Source of the DNA: Patescibacteria group bacterium UBA6065
GTDB taxonomy: Bacteria > Patescibacteriota > Minisyncoccia > Phycocordibacterales > UBA6065
Length of the DNA stretch: 12,554 nucleotides
Reading direction: 5' to 3'
Assembly (NCBI GenBank): GCA_002428865.1
Contig: DIYB01000019.1
Span: 19,033-31,586, forward strand
Program-made: the position numbers and the translations under genes
Notes under the pieces: generated by a model
Told to the model about the DNA's origin: nothing
The model's database searches: none
What the model saw: the letters and a program-made list of their open reading frames with translations, nothing else
Part shown: positions 1 through 5,987 of the stretch, one piece after another
How the letters are laid out: every line of letters starts with the position of its first letter
Position numbering within the stretch: position 1 is the first letter of the stretch

Positions 1-238
1 CTACAGTACCTACGTTACTACCAAGGTCAATCACCTGGTTATCACCTCCAGGACGCACTGTGCCACCACCTGGTTGTACACTGCCTGTACCAGGACCAAA
101 CGGGAACAGATCAGATCCTGTGTCATCTGGCACCACCGCTGATCTAGGATCATCACTCCTCAACCAGAAAAACAAGGCAAAACCGATACCAACAAGGAGA
201 ATGAGTGCTATGACGACGAAGAATTTTTTTTGGGACAT
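1..238 (-). CDS. Single-pass membrane-anchored surface protein, N-terminal part only (cut by left edge)
   Basis: The reverse strand opens at the ATG at 238 and stays open for 79 codons to the window edge, so only the N-terminus is present. It starts MSQKKFF, followed by one hydrophobic segment at about residues 7-25 (VVIALILLVGIGFALFFWL). After that comes an acidic, Gly/Pro-rich stretch with a LFPFG motif at residues 44-48. This arrangement suggests an inner-membrane anchor with an external low-complexity stalk leading to a domain that lies outside the window. The start lies 11 nt after the stop of the VirB2-like gene, with no visible Shine-Dalgarno, so it is probably the next gene of the same operon. 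From memory, CPR secretion loci often carry a protein here with a similar FPFG-type stalk followed by a beta-propeller; this is inference and cannot be tested here. Confidence 0.75.
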   Translation of the reverse strand, partial: MSQKKFFVVIALILLVGIGFALFFWLRSDDPRSAVVPDDTGSDLFPFGPGTGSVQPGGGTVRPGGDNQVIDLGSNVGTV

Positions 239-249
239 GCGTTTATACA

Positions 250-1407
250 CTAAAAACTGCAACTAGGACACACTGTCTTTGCTCGTTCTCGTGATTGATT
301 TAGTAATTTCAAACCACCCTCCCTATCACCCGAATCAACGAGTCTATTCGCAGCATCCCTACCATTTCTATAAATAGCGTCCGCAAGCGCTGATGGTGTT
401 AGGTATCTCGAAGTTTCTACGGGTTGAATTAGAGATGCGCCAGGACCAGCAGATCTAACTGCTAACAGATACGATTGATAATCATTATATTGTTTTATAA
501 GACGAACTTGCTCGGTTGTTGCATTTAATGCGACTTGTTTTTGTTCAAGTACCACAATTTGTTTCTGAGTCTCTTGATTTTGGGCGTTTGGATCAGACGC
601 GCGCAATTGTTGTATAGCGGCGTCGTTGTTCCTCTGTGCACTTGATAGTGTTGCCTCAACATTTGTTGACGCCGTTGCTTCAGATGCTGTACGGGCGCCA
701 ATAAGCTCGAGATGAGCACGAGTGATAGCGAGGTCTGGGTTTTCTGCTGCTCTTGTATACAATTCCTTATTCACCAACTCAGTTCGTAATCTCCTTGCTT
801 CTTGAAGTGCCGCCCTATCTGCGTCGGTCGCCGTTCCAGCATCAATCTTGGATTGTAATCGTTGTGTCTCGGTATCGAGCGATCCGATCCGTGTTCTAAT
901 GGCAGACGCCTCCTCAAGGGCCTTATTTGCTTTGCTTATAGCGTTATCAAGGTCTTCTTCAAATTTTTTCCTATTCGTAATTAGATTACTAAGTGCGCCA
1001 CTGTCATCTTTTGGCAAAAGTAAATTAATTCGCAACAAGTCTTTGTTAATCGTTCGGAGAATGAGATATGAGCCAAGGATGAGTAGGAGGCCAAATAAAG
1101 CGTTTGTAATTTGTGATTTTGCCTTACTTTTACCAAATATAGATTCCTCATACATGTATCTAAATCCAGCAAAAATAATCATGATGACAGCGAGTATGCC
1201 ACCGATACCTATCGCAACATTGAAAAGGCCTTGGAGAATGCCACCAGGGTTTTTTGAGGTTTTTGTGTAGTCAGAAATACCAGGAATGTCGGTGAGAGGA
1301 ATATACTGATTGTTTATTTTGTAGTCTATGAGTTGAGCAGAAAGCTCGCTTGGGAAAACCGCAACAACACACACCAAAAAAAGTATTGTACTAATTATTT
1401 TTTTCAT
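250..1407 (-). CDS. VirB2/TrbC-like pilin-type membrane protein with long coiled-coil C-terminal extension
   Basis: The protein has 385 residues. Residues 1-24 are a signal peptide (MKKIISTILFL... ending near SAQ). Two hydrophobic helices follow, at about 58-82 (containing GIGGILAVIMIIFAGFRYM) and 101-119, separated by a short basic loop (GKSKAKSQ). This two-helix hairpin with a signal peptide is the VirB2/TrbC pilin plan, and the GFRYM motif after the first helix is typical of the bacterial pilin-like group. The family is usually about 100-130 residues. Here about 250 extra residues follow (about 140-385), mostly charged Ala/Glu/Lys/Arg helix with coiled-coil character. The protein ends in CPSC (C380, C383), the only cysteines outside the signal peptide. 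The start at 1407 lies inside the end of the upstream gene (17-nt overlap, no Shine-Dalgarno), which suggests translational coupling. It may be the pilus or pore subunit of the secretion machine; an alternative is a membrane scaffold protein. Confidence 0.85.
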   Translation of the reverse strand: MKKIISTILFLVCVVAVFPSELSAQLIDYKINNQYIPLTDIPGISDYTKTSKNPGGILQGLFNVAIGIGGILAVIMIIFAGFRYMYEESIFGKSKAKSQITNALFGLLLILGSYLILRTINKDLLRINLLLPKDDSGALSNLITNRKKFEEDLDNAISKANKALEEASAIRTRIGSLDTETQRLQSKIDAGTATDADRAALQEARRLRTELVNKELYTRAAENPDLAITRAHLELIGARTASEATASTNVEATLSSAQRNNDAAIQQLRASDPNAQNQETQKQIVVLEQKQVALNATTEQVRLIKQYNDYQSYLLAVRSAGPGASLIQPVETSRYLTPSALADAIYRNGRDAANRLVDSGDREGGLKLLNQSRERAKTVCPSCSF

Positions 1408-2389
1408 CGAATGTAATGAGTGTCAAACCACTTGCTCCCTGAAGAACCCTTGATGTGCTTTGAAGCACAAGGCGGATTTCTGATCTGCCAGCAGTGTTAT
1501 TGTCTCGTCGCAGGGTAATCTCCATATCTCCTGAAAAATCAACAAGCTCTCTCCCGTTGAGTTTCCAAGTAGACAAAAGCACGGGATCATTCTTGCCTGT
1601 TACTGAGAAAAAGAACGGCTCCGCAACAAATGTCACCTCATCGTTGGTGAGAGAAAAACGATTGCCTACCGCTGTCTGGTATCGGGCACCATAGAGACCG
1701 CTTTTTTCATAGAAAACTATTTTAGGTACAACAGGTTGTATGGTCACTGACCGAGACGCAACGATCGATTCACGCGGTGATGAAACTTCGACGGTGATGT
1801 CTTCCCCTTCTCTCAGGTAGCTTGTTTGTGTTGAGACGAACTGATTTTTTCCGTACCCGGACGCCTCTCCCACGACAGCACCATTCTTCTTCCACGTATA
1901 GATGAGATCTTTGGGATCGATTGCTCGTCCATTGTCTCCAACAAACTCAGGGACTGCGGTCACACGGAACGAACCATTGTAGGAATGAAGTGCCTTGCCC
2001 CGATAGAAAGGTGGTACGTATGTATCAGCTTCCCAGACGAGCGATACATCTGCTGGACGTATAACAATACTCTCAGAAACTGATGCATTCGGTGTTGTGA
2101 CTGAAACATCAATTCTTGAGAGTGACCCAAGTCTTCCTGAATCGACCGACACAGATTTTTGACCAACACCACTTGATACCTCTTTTCCGTTGACCGTCCA
2201 TGTGATGAGGGCCGCATCGAGGTCGATGCTGAAGCTCTGTATTCGAGCAGTTACCGTCTCATTTGGTCGAGGATTTTCGGGGAAGAGTGTGAGTGTGAGT
2301 GGGTCTGAGATACCAGGCACGCCCTGTGCAAAAAGAGCGAGTGGCGCCATAAGCGCTGATATGAGGAACATATAGATACCATATCGCAT
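1391..2389 (-). CDS. Secreted protein with three tandem Ig/PKD-like repeats, T4SS-associated
   Basis: The protein has 332 residues from the ATG at 2389. The frame is open further upstream (to an ATG at 2515), but that extension overlaps the VirB4 gene, has poor coding character, and precedes the obvious signal peptide MRYGIYMFLISALMAPLALFA, so 2389 is chosen. An extended -10 box lies 10 nt before this ATG. The mature part is beta-rich and Thr/Ser/Val-rich. It holds three copies of a TWxxNG signature (W64, W166, W275, spaced 102 and 109 residues), pointing to three Ig- or PKD-like folds. A PPFYRGKAL motif at about 126-134 is one I recall from related CPR proteins next to VirB4. No catalytic motif is seen. 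It probably acts outside the membrane, as a structural or adhesive part of the secretion apparatus. Its last codons overlap the start of the pilin-like gene. Confidence 0.82.
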   Translation of the reverse strand: MRYGIYMFLISALMAPLALFAQGVPGISDPLTLTLFPENPRPNETVTARIQSFSIDLDAALITWTVNGKEVSSGVGQKSVSVDSGRLGSLSRIDVSVTTPNASVSESIVIRPADVSLVWEADTYVPPFYRGKALHSYNGSFRVTAVPEFVGDNGRAIDPKDLIYTWKKNGAVVGEASGYGKNQFVSTQTSYLREGEDITVEVSSPRESIVASRSVTIQPVVPKIVFYEKSGLYGARYQTAVGNRFSLTNDEVTFVAEPFFFSVTGKNDPVLLSTWKLNGRELVDFSGDMEITLRRDNNTAGRSEIRLVLQSTSRVLQGASGLTLITFDEKNN

Positions 2390-2399
2390 GACAATGAGT

Positions 2400-2408
2400 A
2401 TTGTATCA
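2400..2408 (-). promoter_or_regulatory. Extended -10 promoter for the Ig-repeat gene
   Basis: The reverse strand reads TGATACAAT, which is the extended TGn element followed by a 5/6 match to TATAAT. It lies in the 43-base gap after the VirB4 gene. The predicted transcription start falls about 4 nt before the ATG at 2389, giving a near-leaderless mRNA. No good -35 is seen. The box matches the one upstream of the genes starting at 10519 and 11504. Confidence 0.5.
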
Positions 2409-2432
2409 TGCACCCGACAGGGCGAATTCCAC

Positions 2433-4232
2433 CTACTGATTTGCCTTGGACTGTTTAATTGCGAGCACCTGTGATGGATCTGAGGTGATGATCTGGTCCT
2501 CGGTATACGAGGCAATAATCTTGATTGCTACGTGTTTGAGCCCAACGAAGAATATGCCCTCCCCCACATCCGACTCAAGGAGAAGATATTTTTCCTCATC
2601 AGTGAGTGAGAAAGTTTGTTGGAGCTTGTCTATCGATGACGGAGACTGTTTGAGGAGCATCTGAATCGACGAGTTGGTGATGATCGGTAGGCCGTACGGA
2701 GATTTGAGGAAGTCGTCGACATCCTGTGTGATTGTCGCAAGACCGAGGAAATACTTTCTTCCCCTCTTTGCCATACCAAGGAGAAATGATGCAGTATCCT
2801 CTGACTTCATCATCCACCACGCCTCGTCGATAACGAGTAGGCGTTTCTTGAGATTCTTTCGAATCGCATTCCAGATGTGATGGGTGAGGATGTACATAGC
2901 CACTGGTTTGAGCTCGTCTTCCATATCACGTATCGAGAACACGACAAATTTTCCATTGATATCAACATTCGTTGGTCGATTGATGAAACCTGCCCACGTC
3001 CCCTTTGTGTATTTGGTCAGGCGTTGAACGAGAGACTCACCCCCTTCCATGCCAGCGAGTACAAGTTCGAAATCCGAGAGAAGTGGAGGTTCGGTATTTG
3101 AGAAATCAGAGTCAGGGGTGATGTCTTTGAGTGCATAAGTCTCGGTGATCGCACGATCAATGAGCGCGTCTTCTTCTGGAGTGAGTCCGCCCATCATGAT
3201 GCGGAACAAACCGACGAGGTTAACTATGTTTGAGCGCAAGACATCAGCGCCAGACTCGTCCTCTCTCGGTGTCGGGAGATCGAACGGGTTGATGTGATGC
3301 TCTGAATTCAGAGAAATATTGAAGTATTTGCCACCAGTTGCTTCGGCGAGATATTCGTATTCCCGCTCTGGGTCTATGACAATGACTTCGGTATCAAACA
3401 TGAGTGTGCGTAGAATCTCAAGTTTGGTCGCGTATGATTTGCCTGAACCTGATTTTGCAAACGTGATCGAGTTGTAGTTTTCGAGAGAAAATCGATCAAA
3501 AAGGACCAATGATGAATTGTGCCTGTTGATGCCGTAGAGAATACCTTTGTCTGAGGTGAGGTCGAATGATATGAACGGAAAGAGTGATGAGAGTGGTGAT
3601 GAGTTGAGTTTTGAATGGACCAGAAGCTCGTCGCTCGCGGTTGGTAGGTTGCTACGATACCCCTGCTCTTGCTGGAAAAGTGCTGGTTTTACGTATACGA
3701 GTTTTGACTCAAGTATCGATTTAATCTCCGACTCTGTCTTGTCGAGCTCCTGCTCAGAATCACCATAGATGGATATGTAGACGCCAACATCAAAGAGCTT
3801 TTCTTGCGCCTGTTGGAGCTGATCACGTAGGTTCTCGAGATCCTGGTATGCGGTATCGAGCATCGGGTCACGAACAAGCCCTTTCTGCTCGCGGATAGAT
3901 ATCTGACTCTGTACTTCAGCAACCTTTTTTTGGAACTGGCGGAGGACCTGCGCGGTATCTACTGGGTGAACGAATATGGAAATGTTGAATACTTTGTCGA
4001 GATTGATGATCGGAGCAAACCAGCTTTCGGTAAGGAACCGTGGATATGAGATAACAAAAAAGCTACGAACGATTTTGTCGCCGAGTGAGAGCTCTCGTGG
4101 CGATACCTTGAGTGCTGATGGCGCGATGACATCCTTGAGCTCGAGCACACCAGCCTGATAGATCTCCTGTGGGAGGATGGGTGCAATTGAGGGGGTCGTC
4201 TGCTTTTTCTTGAAAAAATCAAAAAGTCCCAT
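2433..4232 (-). CDS. virB4: VirB4-family ATPase of a type IV secretion-like system
   Basis: The protein has 599 residues. The N-terminal third (about 1-230) is a VirB4/CagE-type region with a helical, coiled segment at about 95-175. The ATPase core follows. Its Walker A is AKSGSGKS (259-266, K265); the usual first Gly of GxxxxGK is Ala259. A strand-Asp motif TEVIVIDPEREYEYL lies at about 281-295. Walker B is RLLVIDEAW (464-472, D469 and E470), and a sensor-like motif TITQDVDDFL with Q503 lies at about 500-509. VirB4 ATPases power pilus assembly and substrate transfer at the inner membrane. The start at 4232 lies 5 nt after the stop of the TraC-like gene, and no Shine-Dalgarno is seen. Full-length VirB4 proteins are about 800 residues. 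The 209-residue neighbour plus this one reach about that length, so the two may share the work of one VirB4. The family assignment is firm; the substrate is unknown. Confidence 0.95.
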   Translation of the reverse strand: MGLFDFFKKKQTTPSIAPILPQEIYQAGVLELKDVIAPSALKVSPRELSLGDKIVRSFFVISYPRFLTESWFAPIINLDKVFNISIFVHPVDTAQVLRQFQKKVAEVQSQISIREQKGLVRDPMLDTAYQDLENLRDQLQQAQEKLFDVGVYISIYGDSEQELDKTESEIKSILESKLVYVKPALFQQEQGYRSNLPTASDELLVHSKLNSSPLSSLFPFISFDLTSDKGILYGINRHNSSLVLFDRFSLENYNSITFAKSGSGKSYATKLEILRTLMFDTEVIVIDPEREYEYLAEATGGKYFNISLNSEHHINPFDLPTPREDESGADVLRSNIVNLVGLFRIMMGGLTPEEDALIDRAITETYALKDITPDSDFSNTEPPLLSDFELVLAGMEGGESLVQRLTKYTKGTWAGFINRPTNVDINGKFVVFSIRDMEDELKPVAMYILTHHIWNAIRKNLKKRLLVIDEAWWMMKSEDTASFLLGMAKRGRKYFLGLATITQDVDDFLKSPYGLPIITNSSIQMLLKQSPSSIDKLQQTFSLTDEEKYLLLESDVGEGIFFVGLKHVAIKIIASYTEDQIITSDPSQVLAIKQSKANQ

Positions 4233-4237
4233 GATAG

Positions 4238-4867
4238 TTATGATAGTGCAATCGGCTTCTCAGTGTCTCCTGGGTTGAATATCTTATAGAAGAGCTCGAC
4301 AATCTCCTCTGTACCGAGCTGAACAGTGCGTATACCACATCGCACAAGCCCCTGGGTCACTACAGATACTCGTTGCTCGAGCTGACTCCTATGTTCCTCG
4401 AATTCCAAGAGGTGTTTTTCGCTAGCTTGATTCGGATCTTTTTTTCCAAGAACACCTGCTACCCCACCTTTGATTGCTGGAGCCATATATGGCACAACAA
4501 CAAAGAATGTCTTGGTCATGATGTTTGAGTTTTCTGTGAAGTTTTTGACGAACTCGATGTACTCACGAGTCTGGATTTTCATGAGATCGTTGACCTGCTC
4601 CTTGAGTCGACCTTCAAGAAGGGCTATGTAAGGACGAATGTCGAGCTTTCTCGATTGCATAAATATCTGAACCGGAAAGTCGAGTGAGTTGAGGAAGTTT
4701 TGGAATTGAAAAATAATTGATTGCTGCTCATCAGTCGATTTGAGGGCAAAATTGAGTGATGATGCCATAACCACCGCACGCAACGAATCATCCCTCAGGA
4801 TGATGACTCCCTGGCGTATCTCTTTTATTGGTACAAATTCTTGTGTCGTTTTCGCTTTGAGGGCCAT
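4238..4867 (-). CDS. TraC-like (VirB4 N-terminal-like) T4SS protein
   Basis: The protein has 209 residues, with no signal peptide and no membrane helix. The segment at about 11-75, with VPIKEIRQGVIILRDDSLRA, then SLNFALKSTDEQ, FLNSLDFPVQI and QSRKLDI, resembles the N-terminal domain of TraC/VirB4 ATPases. EYIEFVKNF and TKTFFVVVPY at about 102-127 continue the same pattern. There is no Walker motif, so it is not an ATPase by itself. It sits between PrgI and VirB4, the usual place for such a protein in CPR and Gram-positive-type loci (from memory). It likely docks the VirB4 ATPase to the membrane complex, acting like a detached N-terminal domain. The gap before it (67 bases) is the widest in the window and holds a consensus TATAAT box. 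The start ATG at 4867 is the first in frame; only a weak GAG precedes it. Confidence 0.85.
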   Translation of the reverse strand: MALKAKTTQEFVPIKEIRQGVIILRDDSLRAVVMASSLNFALKSTDEQQSIIFQFQNFLNSLDFPVQIFMQSRKLDIRPYIALLEGRLKEQVNDLMKIQTREYIEFVKNFTENSNIMTKTFFVVVPYMAPAIKGGVAGVLGKKDPNQASEKHLLEFEEHRSQLEQRVSVVTQGLVRCGIRTVQLGTEEIVELFYKIFNPGDTEKPIALS

Positions 4868-4893
4868 TGCGCTCGATATTTCTCGTCCTAGGC

Positions 4894-4899
4894 ATTATA
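4894..4899 (-). promoter_or_regulatory. Consensus -10 box (TATAAT) upstream of the TraC-like gene
   Basis: The reverse strand reads GGGTATAATGCC within the 67-base gap after the PrgI gene. The predicted transcription start is near 4887, leaving a leader of about 20 nt before the ATG at 4867. No convincing -35 hexamer lies 16-18 bases upstream. It may be an internal operon promoter for the TraC-like and VirB4 genes. Confidence 0.45.
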
Positions 4900-4934
4900 C
4901 CCTACCCAGCCCCCTCACATTCCCCATTCGACGC

Positions 4935-5369
4935 TTAGAAGTTTTTTTGATCTCCTCGTTGCGCTGGATTCTCGGCTTGTTTGATATCGAGTGACCACGT
5001 GAGATCCTTGAGCTTCGAGTCAGAGAGTTTGGGTACATAAAATGATGAAACATCCACTTCCGGTGCTTTTTCTTGCACAATCACCTTGTCCACTTTTTTC
5101 CAGATATACAATTTTTCTCCAAAGAAGTATTTGAAGGCAGCCTCGACGAGGTGAATGAATGGTTTGTTGTTTATCTTGTAGAACGCAAGTGCAACCGAAA
5201 ACATAAGTATCGGCAGTATAAATATGAGAGATATGTAGAGATTGCCGATGAGTGTATACACGATAAATGAGAGCCCTGCCCCACCGACGAGGTATATGAA
5301 TTGTTTGAGGGTGAGGGGGCCAAATATCTTGTCCTCAACCTCTATGAATTGTGGTACTTGAAAACGCAT
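4935..5369 (-). CDS. PrgI-family membrane protein
   Basis: The protein has 144 residues. It opens MRFQVPQFIEVEDKIFGPLT, the hallmark PrgI-family N-terminus with the short cytoplasmic motif before the first helix. Two membrane helices follow closely, at about 24-42 and 46-64, then a conserved amphipathic segment with FIHLVEAAFKYFFGEKLYIW at about 71-90 and a charged cytoplasmic tail. PrgI proteins sit in the inner-membrane complex of Gram-positive and CPR type IV systems next to VirB4. I infer a role as the ATPase docking or scaffold subunit, like VirB3. The gene starts 8 nt after the stop of the preceding gene, without a Shine-Dalgarno. The start is supported by the family motif beginning at residue 1. 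Confidence 0.93.
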   Translation of the reverse strand: MRFQVPQFIEVEDKIFGPLTLKQFIYLVGGAGLSFIVYTLIGNLYISLIFILPILMFSVALAFYKINNKPFIHLVEAAFKYFFGEKLYIWKKVDKVIVQEKAPEVDVSSFYVPKLSDSKLKDLTWSLDIKQAENPAQRGDQKNF

Positions 5370-5377
5370 GGGTTAGG

Positions 5378-5977
5378 TTACTCGATCGGTTCTCGATAGG
5401 GGTCGAGAGCCGGCTTCGGTTTTGCTACAGCTGCTACTGGTTGTGCAGGCGTTGGGGGGACAACTATTTTTTGTGAAGGGAGAGATACTGGGGCGACAAG
5501 TTTTTCTCCAACGAACTCACGTGCCACTCCATCGCCTGATGAGGGGCGCATCTTTTCTGAGGGTTTGGGTTGAGCGATGGATATGGGATGTACTACTGGT
5601 GTTGGATTTTCAATAGCAGAGAGAATGTTACTTCTTTCATCATTTGGAGTGTCAGCGGATATTTTTTGATCAGACTGAATAGATTCGTTGTTTCTAAGTT
5701 GTGAGATAAGAGAGTTATTAATATCCAATATTATTTTTTCTGCCATCTCACGATCGCCGGCAGCTGAGTGTTTAATCAACTGATCGAATTCAGAAGAATC
5801 TATTATTCCAAGAACAAAAAGTGTAATAGCTTCCTCTATAACACCAACACTATCTATTTGTAATCCATATTTTTTACCAATTACGGTGAGGGCATCTACT
5901 GTAGATTGAGCAGACAAAAAATCCTTTATTTTTTGTGGTGACTCATTATATTTTTTTTCTATCTCAGATTGATCCAT
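5378..5977 (-). CDS. Conserved soluble protein with proline-rich C-terminus, between VirB6-like and PrgI genes
   Basis: The protein has 199 residues from the ATG at 5977, which lies 10 nt after the stop of the VirB6-like gene. Alternative starts at 6004 (with a GGAG six bases upstream) and 6016 overlap that gene; 5977 matches the 5-11 nt spacing seen at the neighbouring genes. Residues 1-100 are a predicted all-helical domain with an IGKKYGLQID motif at 33-42 and a hydrophobic helix (EEAITLFVLGII) that is too short and too polar-flanked to be a clear membrane anchor. Residues about 126-188 are rich in Pro, Ala, Val and Lys and look disordered. The protein ends DPYREPIE. There is no signal peptide, so it is probably cytoplasmic. 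I recall similar proteins, with the same kind of ending, beside PrgI in CPR genomes, but the function is unknown. It could be an adaptor or regulator of the machine. Confidence 0.8.
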   Translation of the reverse strand: MDQSEIEKKYNESPQKIKDFLSAQSTVDALTVIGKKYGLQIDSVGVIEEAITLFVLGIIDSSEFDQLIKHSAAGDREMAEKIILDINNSLISQLRNNESIQSDQKISADTPNDERSNILSAIENPTPVVHPISIAQPKPSEKMRPSSGDGVAREFVGEKLVAPVSLPSQKIVVPPTPAQPVAAVAKPKPALDPYREPIE

Positions 5978-5987
5978 GATAATTGGA

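Noticed and set aside
848..1270. Forward 140-codon open frame opposite the pilin-like gene
   Set aside because: It is a shadow of the pilin-like coding frame; it has no plausible start context or recognisable protein features.
2390..2515. Upstream extension of the Ig-repeat gene to an ATG at 2515
   Set aside because: The extra 42 residues are Arg/Pro/Ser-rich, overlap the VirB4 end, and precede a clear signal peptide that should be at the N-terminus.
4240..4245. TATCAT (reverse strand) 7 nt before the VirB4 start, resembling the leaderless promoter pattern
   Set aside because: It lies in the last codons of the TraC-like gene, lacks the TGn extension, and matches the consensus less well. Co-transcription from upstream explains VirB4 expression, so I did not list it.
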